Shown here piece after piece: positions 15,761 through 24,968 of a stretch of 64,000 nt of DNA. How positions within the stretch are numbered: position 1 is the first letter of the stretch; each line of letters begins with the position of its first letter. Position numbers and translations under genes: made by a program. This DNA comes from Lentisphaera araneosa HTCC2155. GTDB taxonomy: Bacteria > Verrucomicrobiota > Lentisphaeria > Lentisphaerales > Lentisphaeraceae. The stretch lies in contig NZ_ABCK01000003.1 in assembly GCF_000170755.1 (NCBI RefSeq), forward strand, positions 248,001 through 312,000. Reading direction: 5' to 3'. The notes beneath the pieces are model-generated. The model saw only the letters and a program-made list of their open reading frames with translations. It was not told the DNA's origin and did no database searches.

Positions 15761-17131
15761 ATGAAGTATATTTCTGTATTCGTCTTTCTTATGTTTGCGG
15801 CCAATAGCGCTGATAAACCAAATATTATTTTCATCATGTGTGATGATATGGGCTATGGTCAGCTGGGTTCATACGGCCAGAAAATGATCAAAACGCCTCG
15901 GCTTGATCAAATGGCCAAAGAAGGACTTCGTTTGACTGATTATTACGCAGGGACAGCAGTTTGTGCCCCCTCGCGCTGTTCATTGATGACAGGTCAACAT
16001 GTGGGGCACACTTATATTCGAGGGAATAAGGAATACCCCACTGGTCAGGAGCCTATTCCTGCAGAGACAATTACAGTGGCTGAAAAGATGAAAGAAGCTG
16101 GTTATGCTACTGCATTGATTGGCAAGTGGGGTTTAGGTTACCCAGGCAGTGAAGGTGAACCAAATAAACAGGGCTTTGATTACTTTTTTGGATATAATGA
16201 CCAAAAGCATGCTCATAATCATTTTCCGAAATTTCTTCTTAGAAATGAGGAAACCCTTACTCTTAAAAATAATTCCGGCAAAGAGATCGAGTACAGTCAA
16301 TATATGCTAACAGACGAAGCTAAAGGCTTCATTAAAAAGAATAAAGATAATCCGTTTTTTCTCTACTTGGCTTATGTGATTCCCCACTCAAGGCTTCAAA
16401 TTCCCGGAGATGATGAATGTTACCTTCAATACAAGGATGAATCCTGGCCTGAGAAACAGAAAAAGCATGCGGGTATGATTAGTCGCCTGGATAAAGATGT
16501 GGGATCAATTTTAGATCTGCTGAAAGAAATGAACTTAGCTGAAAATACACTGGTCGTTTTTACCAGTGATAATGGAGCTCATAGAGAAGGTGGAGCTCGA
16601 CCTGAATTTTTTAATGACAGCGGCCCCCTAAGTGGTATTAAACGCAGTATGTATGAAGGTGGGGTTCGTGTTCCATTTATTGCTCATTGGCCAGGTGTTA
16701 TTAAACCAGGACAAGTCAGTAATCATATCGGAGCTCACTGGGACTTGATGCCGACAGCCTGTGAGTTGGGTGGAGTTCAGCCACCAGAGGGAATTGATGG
16801 GATTAGCTATGTTCCCTTATTGAAAGGAAATATGGAAGAGCAGGAAAAACATGATTATCTGTACTTTGAGCTGCATTGGCCGACTAAGCGTGGCGTGAGA
16901 AAGGGCGATTGGGTTGCCTTGCAGTCGAAAACAAGCGCAATAGATCCGAATAAGGACACCATAAAATTATTTAATTTAAAAAATGACCTTGGACAGAAAA
17001 AAGATTTAGCGACGCAGTACCCGGAAAAGGTTGAGGAATTTAAAAAAATATTTTTAGAGGCGCATACTCCAGCTCCTTTATTCGAATTCGGTCAAGCTAA
17101 GCCTAAACGAAATAAAAAGGGTAAAAAATAA
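15761..17131 (+). CDS. Secreted arylsulfatase, CAPSR type
   Basis: 456 residues with a signal peptide (MKYISVFVFLMFAANSA). Formylglycine-dependent sulfatase: metal-binding Asp28-Asp29 in IMCDDMGYG, formylglycine motif CAPSR at 68-72, GKWGLG near 121-126, His209 in PHSR, and Asp270-Asn271 in FTSDNGAH. It ends in a lysine-rich tail (PKRNKKGKK). It hydrolyses sulfate esters outside the cytoplasm, probably from an algal or animal polysaccharide; the substrate cannot be read from the sequence. First of five sulfatases in a row; its TAATG stop/start overlaps the next gene. Confidence 0.9.
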   Translation: MKYISVFVFLMFAANSADKPNIIFIMCDDMGYGQLGSYGQKMIKTPRLDQMAKEGLRLTDYYAGTAVCAPSRCSLMTGQHVGHTYIRGNKEYPTGQEPIPAETITVAEKMKEAGYATALIGKWGLGYPGSEGEPNKQGFDYFFGYNDQKHAHNHFPKFLLRNEETLTLKNNSGKEIEYSQYMLTDEAKGFIKKNKDNPFFLYLAYVIPHSRLQIPGDDECYLQYKDESWPEKQKKHAGMISRLDKDVGSILDLLKEMNLAENTLVVFTSDNGAHREGGARPEFFNDSGPLSGIKRSMYEGGVRVPFIAHWPGVIKPGQVSNHIGAHWDLMPTACELGGVQPPEGIDGISYVPLLKGNMEEQEKHDYLYFELHWPTKRGVRKGDWVALQSKTSAIDPNKDTIKLFNLKNDLGQKKDLATQYPEKVEEFKKIFLEAHTPAPLFEFGQAKPKRNKKGKK

Positions 17132-18549
17132 TGAAGATATTATTTACGGTATTAACACTCATCTCGATGCCTTTACTGGCTCAAATGAAACCCAACATCA
17201 TTTATATTTTATGCGATGATCTCGGTTATGGTGAGGTTGGTTATAATGGTCAGAAAATGATTCAGACTCCCGAGCTGGATAAACTCGCTTCCAAAGGCAT
17301 GCGCTTTACGGATCATTATTGTGGGAACGCAGTTTGCGCACCATCGCGAGCTTCCCTAATTACAGGGAAACATCCTGGGCACGCTTTTATTCGTGCAAAT
17401 AGTCCTGGTTACCCCGATGGGCAAACACCCATTCCAGCTGATTCAGAAACGCTAGGTAAGCTCATGAAGCGTGCGGGTTACGCAACGGCTTGTATCGGTA
17501 AATGGGGACTAGGTGGTTTTCACAATGCGGGCAATCCCCATAAGCAGGGTTTTGATCATTTTTACGGTTATACAGATCAGCGTAAGGCGCACAATTATTA
17601 TCCTGAATACCTTTGGCGTAACGGCGAAAAAGAAATGCTCAATAATAAGAATGGCGAAGAAAATGATTACAGTCACGACCTGATGACAGTGGATGCATTG
17701 AAGTATATTGAAGAGAAGAAAGACCAGCCTTTTTTCCTTTACCTCGCTTACCTCATTCCCCACGTGAAATATCAGGTGCCAGATTTGGCGCAGTACAAAG
17801 ACAAAGATTGGCCCAAAGAAATGAAAATTCACGCCGCGATGACTTCGCGTATGGATCGCGATATTGGCACAATTGCACGTCGTTTAGAAGAACTGGGCAT
17901 TGCCGACAATACCTTAATCATGTTTAACAGTGATAATGGGGCTCATGGTAAATCGAATTCTGAGAAGTTTTTTAATACCTCAGGTGATCTAAAGGGTTTA
18001 AAAAGAAGTATGTATGATGGAGGGGTGCGTTCACCTATGATCGCTTATTGGCCAGGTACCATTCAGGCGGGAAGTGTGAGTGATCATATCTCGGCGTTTT
18101 GGGATATGATGCCAACCTTTTCGGAGCTCACCGGTGAGCCTTTTAAAGGAGAGACAGATGGGATTTCCATGTTGCCAACATTATTGGGAAAAGATTCTGA
18201 ACAGAAGCAGCATAAATACCTTTACTGGGAGCTTTATGAGAGTAATAAGCCGAATTGTGCGATTCGCTTTGGGAAATGGAAGGGCGTTGTGCTCGATAGA
18301 CGCAAAGGGCTCAATATAGAGCTCTATGATATGAGTGGAGATCAAAGCGAGTCAAAAAATCTAGCTGCACAATACCCTGAAGTTGTGGATGAAATCCGCA
18401 AAATGATGGTCGAAGCCCACGTCAAAAGTCCCTATTGGGATAAAGACTTTAAACCACTTTATAATGCCAAAGCAGCATGTGAAGATACTGGTGTTAAACC
18501 CATGCCTAGACAAAAATCTAAAAAGAAAAAAAGTTCAAAGAAAAAGTAA
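17131..18549 (+). CDS. Secreted arylsulfatase, CAPSR type
   Basis: 472 residues with a signal peptide (MKILFTVLTLISMPLLA). Metal ligands Asp29-Asp30 (ILCDDLGYG), formylglycine motif CAPSR at 69-73, GKWGLGG, PHVKYQ, and NSDNGAHG. It is clearly a paralogue of the preceding sulfatase over its whole length, suggesting tandem duplication followed by divergence. The C terminus is KSKKKKSSKKK. It overlaps the upstream gene by 1 nt. Confidence 0.9.
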   Translation: MKILFTVLTLISMPLLAQMKPNIIYILCDDLGYGEVGYNGQKMIQTPELDKLASKGMRFTDHYCGNAVCAPSRASLITGKHPGHAFIRANSPGYPDGQTPIPADSETLGKLMKRAGYATACIGKWGLGGFHNAGNPHKQGFDHFYGYTDQRKAHNYYPEYLWRNGEKEMLNNKNGEENDYSHDLMTVDALKYIEEKKDQPFFLYLAYLIPHVKYQVPDLAQYKDKDWPKEMKIHAAMTSRMDRDIGTIARRLEELGIADNTLIMFNSDNGAHGKSNSEKFFNTSGDLKGLKRSMYDGGVRSPMIAYWPGTIQAGSVSDHISAFWDMMPTFSELTGEPFKGETDGISMLPTLLGKDSEQKQHKYLYWELYESNKPNCAIRFGKWKGVVLDRRKGLNIELYDMSGDQSESKNLAAQYPEVVDEIRKMMVEAHVKSPYWDKDFKPLYNAKAACEDTGVKPMPRQKSKKKKSSKKK

Positions 18550-18609
18550 TTCTGCTGTTAAGATCGAGATTTGATAAATGAGTAAAATTTATAACTTTAG
18601 GAAAAAAAT

Positions 18610-20091
18610 ATGATTATAAAAATTCAATGTGCTCTTGTGTTCTTCTTGGCGCTAGCTGGTTTCGCAGCAGAGAAGCCCCACATTATTCTCATCAACATAG
18701 ATGATCTCGGTTGGACTGACCTCAGCTATCAGGGGAGTAAATATTATGAGAGTCCAAATATTGATGCCCTTGCTAAGAGCGGGATGATTTTTGATCAGGG
18801 TTATGCCGCCGCAGCCAATTGTGCTCCTAGTCGTGCTTCTTTGATTAGTGGCCAGCAGAGCCCACGTACAGAAGTTTATACTGTGGGTAATCCTGCCCGA
18901 GGAGCTTCTAACAAGCGTAAATTAATTCCGAGTCCTAATATTGACTTTGTCGATGCGGATAACTTTACCATCGCAGATGCCATGAACAGTGCGGGCTATC
19001 TCACCGCTACACTCGGTAAGTACCATGTGGCCAAGGATCCTTTGACTCACGGTTGGAAGATTAATGTCGGTGGTCGCGAGTTCGGAGGCCCCTATAATGG
19101 CGGTTATCATAGTCCTTATGAATACCCTAATTTAAAAGAGACAGAGAAGGGGCGTTACCTTTGTGATCATTTAACTGATGAGGCGATTGGGATTTTTAAA
19201 GAACATGGCGCTCAGCAGCCGATCTTTATGTATTTTCCTTATTACACGATTCATGCACCGATTCAGGGGCACCCCAAGTTTGAGCCTAAATATAAGGCTA
19301 AAGCAAAAACTAAGGGCCATTTTAATCCTAAATATGCGGCAATGATTGAAGCTCTGGACCATAATGTTGGGCGCTTGGTCGCAGCTTTGGAAGAACAAGG
19401 TTTACGTGAGAAAACTTTGATTATGTTTACCTCTGATAATGGGGGGCACATGAAGTTCAGCCGCCAGGAGCCTCTTCGAGCTGGTAAGGGGAGTTACTAT
19501 GAGGGCGGGATTCGCGTACCATTTTTTGCTTCATGGCCGGGTGTGATTGAAGCAGGAAGTCGCAGTCAGGTTCCTGTCACTGGTTTAGATTTCTATCCTA
19601 CTGTCTGTGAGTTGGCTGGTGTCGAGCTGCCTGATGATAAGGTCGTCGATGGCAAGAGTTTTTTACCGCTGCTTAAGAGTGAAGTTGATGAGGATTTGAA
19701 GAACCGAGCACTTTATTGGCACTTTCCTATTTATCTCCAGGCCTACCTGAAGCCAAACGAGAAACCCGAGAGCCGCGACCCACTTTTCCGAACTCGTCCG
19801 GGCTCGGTTATTCGACACGGCAAGTGGAAATTGCATCACTACTTTGAGGATGATGGTGTGGAACTGTACGATATTAACAGTGATCGATCTGAAAAAAATG
19901 ACTTGAGTTCTGAGTACCCTGAGGTAGTTAGCAAACTTCGCAATAAACTAGATTCTTGGAGAAATGGAATCGGAGCTTTTATTCCCACTGAATTAAATCC
20001 AGATTTTGGGAAACAGCAGTCAGACTCAAAGCCTAAGAAGATTAAAAAGAATAAGAAGAAAAAAAGTTCTGTAAAGAAAACGACGATTTAG
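18610..20091 (+). CDS. Secreted sulfatase, CAPSR type
   Basis: 493 residues, signal peptide to about Ala20. Asp31-Asp32 (NIDDLGWTD), formylglycine motif CAPSR at 71-75, GKYHVA, IHAPIQGHPKF, and TSDNGGH followed by GKGSYYEGGIRVPFF. It differs from the first two in substrate-loop regions, so it probably acts on another linkage. The C terminus is very basic (KKIKKNKKKKSSVKKTTI). AGGAAAA about 6 nt before the ATG is the ribosome site. A 60-nt gap separates it from the upstream gene. Confidence 0.9.
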   Translation: MIIKIQCALVFFLALAGFAAEKPHIILINIDDLGWTDLSYQGSKYYESPNIDALAKSGMIFDQGYAAAANCAPSRASLISGQQSPRTEVYTVGNPARGASNKRKLIPSPNIDFVDADNFTIADAMNSAGYLTATLGKYHVAKDPLTHGWKINVGGREFGGPYNGGYHSPYEYPNLKETEKGRYLCDHLTDEAIGIFKEHGAQQPIFMYFPYYTIHAPIQGHPKFEPKYKAKAKTKGHFNPKYAAMIEALDHNVGRLVAALEEQGLREKTLIMFTSDNGGHMKFSRQEPLRAGKGSYYEGGIRVPFFASWPGVIEAGSRSQVPVTGLDFYPTVCELAGVELPDDKVVDGKSFLPLLKSEVDEDLKNRALYWHFPIYLQAYLKPNEKPESRDPLFRTRPGSVIRHGKWKLHHYFEDDGVELYDINSDRSEKNDLSSEYPEVVSKLRNKLDSWRNGIGAFIPTELNPDFGKQQSDSKPKKIKKNKKKKSSVKKTTI

Positions 20092-20147
20092 CAGTCACTT
20101 CAAAAGATTTTTAGTGTTGTTTAATAAAAACTATTTAAAGGAAATTT

Positions 20148-22010
20148 ATGCATAAGTTACTATTATTATTTTTTGCGCTGCTAGGCGTGCAGACCTGGGG
20201 CTCAGATAGACCCAACATTCTTTGGCTTACGAGTGAAGATAATAACGTGACTCATATAGGCTGCTATGGTAATGAACATGCGGTGACGCCTAATATTGAT
20301 AAATTGGCTTCCGAAGGTTTTCGCTACACTCATTGTTATTCAAATACGGCGGTTTGTTCGGCAACTCGTACTTCTTGGATTACGGGTATGAATGCGGTTT
20401 CTATGGCGGGGCACAATCATCGTAGCAGCGTCAGTGTACCTGAAGACAAAGTTATTTTTTACCCGCAGATGCTTCGCAAAGCGGGTTACTACGCGGTGAA
20501 TACGGGCAAGACAGATTATAATACCCGGAAAGATCCACGTTTAAGAACCATGTGGAGTACGAGCAAGTTAAATTGGAAAAGTTTGAAAGAAAATCAGCCC
20601 TTTTTTCAAGTGATTAATCATGTAGATTCTCACGAGAGTCGTGCTATGGGGAAAGACTATAACTATCCTCAGGACAAGGTGAAAATCCCTCCTTATCATC
20701 CCGACACCAAAGAAGTGCGTGCCAATTATGGCCACTATTACAAAAATGTCACCAAGATGGACGCTGCGATTGGCAAAGCTTTAGCTGAACTCGAAAAGCA
20801 GGGCTTAGCGGAAAACACAATTGTTATCTACAATTCAGATCATGGTGGGCCACTTCCCCGCGGCAAACGCTACATGTATAATTCTGGAACGCATTGCCCC
20901 ATGATCATACGCATCCCCGAGAAATATAAAGACCTTTGGCCTGCAAATAAGCCAGGGTCCACAGTGGATCGTTTAGTGAGTTTCATTGACATGCCAAGCA
21001 CTTGGCTCTCTTTGGCGGGGGCTAAAATTCCAAGCAACTATCAAGGAGAAATCTTCTTAGGAAAAAATCAAAGCAAAGAACCCGAGTTTGTTTTTCACTT
21101 TCGTGGCCGCAATGATGGAAAAATAGAGAATGCACGAGCTATTCGCGACAAACAATTTCTTTATGTTCGCAATTACATCCCTTATGTAGCTCGTGGTCAG
21201 CATCTGCCATACCAATGGAAAATCCCCATGCAACGCGATTGGGAGAATGATTTCAAAAATGGTACACTCGATGCAGATCAAAGCCGTTTCTTTAAGCTTA
21301 AGCCTAAGGATGAGCTCTATGATGTGAGTAAAGATTCTTTTTGTTTGAATAACCTCGCCCAAAGTCCTGAATATAAGCAAGTCGTCGAAACAATGAAGAA
21401 GAAGTTGGACACTCGCCAACGTCAATACACTGATGCCGGACTTATTTCTGAATCAGAACTTAATCAACGTGCGGCTCAAAATGCCATTACGCCTTACGAA
21501 GTGATTCATAATCAAGAGCTCTACGATCTCGATGCTTATATGCAGGCTGCGGCGATCGCTCTAGAACAGAAAACGGAGTATTACTCGCAGCTTCAAGGCT
21601 TACTCAAGAGTAAAGATAGCGGCGTTCGCCACTGGGCCGTATGCGGTTTGTTCATGTTGAAAGATAAAGTTGATGTTCTTTCCGATGTAGAGCCTTTGCT
21701 CACAGATTCGAGTGACACGGTTCGAGCTATGGCTGCCTGGGTAGTGATAGAAATTAATCAGGCTCCTGCAGCATATAAGGTTTTTGAGGACTTACTGCAG
21801 TCAAATACTTATGCGGAATTAGAAGTTTTAAATTATATTGATTGGATGGGTAAAGAAAATAATACTGCCCTTATCCCCTTTGTGAGAAAATATAAAATTA
21901 AGGACTCCAAATTGAAACCCTTTCACGATTATCTGGTGAAGGGGATGTCAGCTCTAGGTCCAAAACAAAAGATCAAAAAACAAAAAAAGAACAAAGGTAA
22001 GAAATCATGA
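20148..22010 (+). CDS. Secreted sulfatase with C-terminal HEAT-like region, CSATR type
   Basis: 620 residues, longer than its neighbours. Signal peptide MHKLLLLFFALLGVQTWG. Metal site SEDN at 29-32 (Glu-Asp in place of Asp-Asp), formylglycine motif CSATR at 70-74 with Ala for Pro, and NSDHGGP. The SEDN form is typical of the heparan N-sulfatase-like branch, so an N-sulfo or related substrate is possible. From about residue 480 to 595 a helical HEAT-like extension follows (LLKSKDSGVRHWAVCGLFML, DSSDTVRAMAAWVVIE). The tail is lysine-rich (KIKKQKKNKGKKS). AGGAAAT precedes the start, and the stop overlaps the next gene by 4 nt. Confidence 0.88.
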   Translation: MHKLLLLFFALLGVQTWGSDRPNILWLTSEDNNVTHIGCYGNEHAVTPNIDKLASEGFRYTHCYSNTAVCSATRTSWITGMNAVSMAGHNHRSSVSVPEDKVIFYPQMLRKAGYYAVNTGKTDYNTRKDPRLRTMWSTSKLNWKSLKENQPFFQVINHVDSHESRAMGKDYNYPQDKVKIPPYHPDTKEVRANYGHYYKNVTKMDAAIGKALAELEKQGLAENTIVIYNSDHGGPLPRGKRYMYNSGTHCPMIIRIPEKYKDLWPANKPGSTVDRLVSFIDMPSTWLSLAGAKIPSNYQGEIFLGKNQSKEPEFVFHFRGRNDGKIENARAIRDKQFLYVRNYIPYVARGQHLPYQWKIPMQRDWENDFKNGTLDADQSRFFKLKPKDELYDVSKDSFCLNNLAQSPEYKQVVETMKKKLDTRQRQYTDAGLISESELNQRAAQNAITPYEVIHNQELYDLDAYMQAAAIALEQKTEYYSQLQGLLKSKDSGVRHWAVCGLFMLKDKVDVLSDVEPLLTDSSDTVRAMAAWVVIEINQAPAAYKVFEDLLQSNTYAELEVLNYIDWMGKENNTALIPFVRKYKIKDSKLKPFHDYLVKGMSALGPKQKIKKQKKNKGKKS

Positions 22011-23542
22011 ATTTATTCAGATCTACGGGAGTCCTACTCCTTTCGCTCTGCGCGAGTTTAACGGCGGCGGAAAAGCCGAATATCGTTTTTATCTATGGCG
22101 ATGACGTCGGTTTTGGTGATGTGGGCGTTTATGGTTCAGAAAAGATCCCAACGCCGCATATCGATAAGCTCGCCAAGGGCGGGATCCAATTCACCGACGG
22201 TCACTGTTCAGCTGCGACCTGTTCGCCGTCGCGTTTTGCCATGCTTACAGGTGTTCACGCCTTTCGCCATGGAGTGAATATCCTTCCTCCGAATGCACCG
22301 CTTAGTATTCCAACAGATATCCCTACGCTTCCCAAAATGCTCCGTGAAAATGGTTATGTAACGGGTGTCGTGGGTAAATGGCATTTAGGTATTGGTGCTA
22401 AGGGTGTTGAAACTGACTGGAATGGCGATGTGAAGCCTGGTCCTTTAGAGATTGGTTTTGATCAAATGTTTTTATTGCCATCAACAAATGATCGTGTTCC
22501 CTGTGTTTACTTAGATGGCCATCGCGTTTACAACTATGATCCTAATGATCCTATTTATGTTGGTAGAACTTTGGAATCAGTCAACAAGCCAGGGTCAACT
22601 CAATATGGTGATGCAAGAAAGAATCCTGAATTGATGACCTACTACCCCAGTACACATGGCCATAATAATTCTGTGATCAATGGTATTGGTCGTATCGGTT
22701 TTATGTCGGGCGGTGAAAAAGCTCTGTGGAATGACGAAACAATGGCCGATGTCTTTGTGGAAAAAGCTTCTGAATTCATCAAAGAAAAAGCTAAGGGCGA
22801 TAAGCCTTTTTTCCTTTACTTTGCCTCGCAAGATATTCATGTGCCTCGTGCACCGCACCCACGTTTTCAAGGTGCAACCAAATTAGGTAAGCGCGGTGAT
22901 GCCATGGTTCAATTCGATTGGTGCACTGGCGCGCTCATGAAAGCGCTTGATGAAGCGGGTGTGGCTGATAATACCATCGTCTTCTTCTCAAGTGACAATG
23001 GACCAGTTTATGATGATGGTTATGCCGATGGTTCAGTGACAAAAACGTCCTCAAAAGAAACGGATCATGGTCATGACGGTTCCGGTATCTACCGCGGTGG
23101 CAAGTATCAGATCTACGAAGGTGGAACACGTGTGCCTTTCATTATCAGCTGGCCGGCAAAAATTAAGCCAGCTGTTTCTGATGCGATGGTGAACCAAGTG
23201 GATCTCTACACTTCATTTGCAAAATTAGTTGGTCATGACCTACGCAAAGAAGAAGCGATTGATAGTCGCGATACGCTCGCAGCTTTCCTTGGTGAAGAAT
23301 CACAGGGCTTGGATTACATGTTCAATGAGGCAAGAAAAACGGATCATGCCGTTCGCCAGGGTAAATGGAAGTTTATCTCTAAAGGTGGTAAGAAAAAGAA
23401 AAAATCTAACGACGAACTTTATGACCTAGAGGCCGACCCAAGTGAGCAAAAGAATGTCGTTAAAGAATTTCCTGAAGTTGCGGGAGATATGAAAAAGCTT
23501 CTCGAGCAAGTTCGCAAGTCATCTGGATTGCGTTTCGACTAA
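22007..23542 (+). CDS. Secreted arylsulfatase A-like enzyme, CSPSR type
   Basis: 511 residues with signal peptide (RSTGVLLLSLCASLTAA). Asp32-Asp33 in YGDDVGFGD, formylglycine motif CSPSR at 72-76, GKWHLGIG, SQDIHVPRAPHPRF, and SSDNGP, followed by YRGGKYQIYEGGTRVPF. It looks like the arylsulfatase A/N-acetylgalactosamine-6-sulfatase branch. Unlike the other four its lysine cluster (GGKKKKKS) is internal, shortly before the LYDLEADPSE motif. ATGA overlap with the upstream gene; a strong terminator follows. Confidence 0.9.
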   Translation: MNLFRSTGVLLLSLCASLTAAEKPNIVFIYGDDVGFGDVGVYGSEKIPTPHIDKLAKGGIQFTDGHCSAATCSPSRFAMLTGVHAFRHGVNILPPNAPLSIPTDIPTLPKMLRENGYVTGVVGKWHLGIGAKGVETDWNGDVKPGPLEIGFDQMFLLPSTNDRVPCVYLDGHRVYNYDPNDPIYVGRTLESVNKPGSTQYGDARKNPELMTYYPSTHGHNNSVINGIGRIGFMSGGEKALWNDETMADVFVEKASEFIKEKAKGDKPFFLYFASQDIHVPRAPHPRFQGATKLGKRGDAMVQFDWCTGALMKALDEAGVADNTIVFFSSDNGPVYDDGYADGSVTKTSSKETDHGHDGSGIYRGGKYQIYEGGTRVPFIISWPAKIKPAVSDAMVNQVDLYTSFAKLVGHDLRKEEAIDSRDTLAAFLGEESQGLDYMFNEARKTDHAVRQGKWKFISKGGKKKKKSNDELYDLEADPSEQKNVVKEFPEVAGDMKKLLEQVRKSSGLRFD

Positions 23543-23563
23543 GAAACTTTCATCTTCTTTTCT

Positions 23564-23596
23564 AAAAGCCTTTGCGATTTCCGCAAAGGCTTTTTT
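23564..23596 (+). terminator. Rho-independent terminator of the sulfatase operon
   Basis: AAAAGCCTTTGCG and CGCAAAGGCTTTT pair around an ATTTC loop and are followed by T residues. This ends the sigma/FecR/sulfatase transcription unit. Confidence 0.95.
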
Positions 23597-23639
23597 CTTG
23601 GTTAGATGAATTTCTTACTTTCGTTAAAGCTACGCGATT

Positions 23640-23670
23640 CTGAAACCTGAAACCTGAAACCTGAAACCTG
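23640..23670 (+). repeat. Heptad tandem repeat CTGAAAC x4 before rarA
   Basis: Four perfect CTGAAAC units plus CTG, ending 5 nt before the rarA ATG. No Shine-Dalgarno is present. It parallels the longer heptad array before the sigma factor at 13617. Confidence 0.9.
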
Positions 23671-23675
23671 CATTT

Positions 23676-24968
23676 ATGTCCTTATTTGATCATCCACGTG
23701 TCGAGCCTCTTGCGGCGACTTTGCGTCCTGAGGGCTTTGGCGACTTCTTTGGCCAAGGACATCTAACGGCAGAAGGCTCACTTTTGAGACGATCGATTGA
23801 GAATGATTGTTTTAGTTCGATCATTTTTACTGGGCCTCCAGGCACGGGTAAGACCAGTTTAGCTTCGATTATTTCCAAGCATACTGAAGCCGATTTTATT
23901 GCGCTCTCCGCAATTGATAGCTCGGTTAGCGAAGTTCGCAAAGCGGTGAAAGCTGCGGATGAGGCGCGCAAATTTAGCGGGCGCAAGACGGTTCTCTTTG
24001 TTGACGAGATTCATCGTTTTAATAAAGCTCAACAGGATTCCTTGCTCAAGGATATCGAAAATGGCACGGTGCGTTTTATCGGTGCCACTACCCATAATCC
24101 GGGTTTTTATTTAACTCCTGCACTCTGCTCGCGTTCATTGATTTTCACTCTCAAGCCTTTGGAAGCCTCGGCAGTCAAATCTTTGTTAGAAGCAAAAATG
24201 ACCAAAATCATGAAGGCTCTTGAAGCTGAGCTTCAATTTGATGAGGAAGGCTTGAAGTTTTTGAGTGAAAACTGTGAAGGCGATGCACGACGTGCCCTCA
24301 CCGTGATTGAACTCGCAGTGAAAACAGCTCAGTCGGATAAGATTGGCCTCGAAGAATTGCGGGAATGCCTCCAAGTGAAGTCCTATAAATATGATGCGGA
24401 TGCGCACTACAATGCAGCCAGTGCTTTTATCAAGAGTATGCGCGGCAGTGATCCCGATGCAGCAGTGTATTGGTTGGCGTACATGCTTGAAGCCGGGGAA
24501 GATATTCGCTTTATTGCACGCAGAATTATGATTTTTGCCTCTGAGGATGTGGGCAATGCCGATCCACGAGCCCTACAGTTGGCGGTGTCGGCATCTCAGG
24601 CAGTGGATATCGTGGGCATGCCCGAGGCGCGAATTATTTTATCTCAAGCAGTGACTTATTGTGCGACAGCGCCCAAGAGTAACGCGGCTTACAAAGCGGT
24701 GAATTTAGCTCTTGAAGATGTGAAAAATCAACGATCACAAGTCATTCCGATGCATTTGCGGGATCCGCGAAGTTCTGGTTATAACCCGGAAGAAGGTGAT
24801 TATGTTTACCCGCATAACTCTAAAGAAGCCTATGTGAAACAGGAATATATCGGGGTAGAAAGCAAGTATTACCAGCCTGTTGAGCGGGGCTACGAAACAA
24901 AAATTAAAGAGCGCATGGATTATTGGCAGAGCCTGCGAGGTGAAGATGACCGAGAAGAGAGCTCTTAG
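23676..24968 (+). CDS. rarA: Replication-associated recombination protein A (AAA+ ATPase)
   Basis: 430 residues, full family length. Walker A GPPGTGKTSLA, Walker B VDEIHRF, sensor IGATTHNP and arginine-finger CSRS are all present, with the C-terminal MgsA region (AYMLEAGEDIRFIARR, ASEDVGNADPRAL). RarA acts at stalled replication forks, with single-strand binding protein and the clamp-loader-like ATPase fold. The start has no Shine-Dalgarno and follows a CTGAAAC heptad array. The last 23 nt overlap the cyclo-ligase gene. Confidence 0.93.
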   Translation: MSLFDHPRVEPLAATLRPEGFGDFFGQGHLTAEGSLLRRSIENDCFSSIIFTGPPGTGKTSLASIISKHTEADFIALSAIDSSVSEVRKAVKAADEARKFSGRKTVLFVDEIHRFNKAQQDSLLKDIENGTVRFIGATTHNPGFYLTPALCSRSLIFTLKPLEASAVKSLLEAKMTKIMKALEAELQFDEEGLKFLSENCEGDARRALTVIELAVKTAQSDKIGLEELRECLQVKSYKYDADAHYNAASAFIKSMRGSDPDAAVYWLAYMLEAGEDIRFIARRIMIFASEDVGNADPRALQLAVSASQAVDIVGMPEARIILSQAVTYCATAPKSNAAYKAVNLALEDVKNQRSQVIPMHLRDPRSSGYNPEEGDYVYPHNSKEAYVKQEYIGVESKYYQPVERGYETKIKERMDYWQSLRGEDDREESS

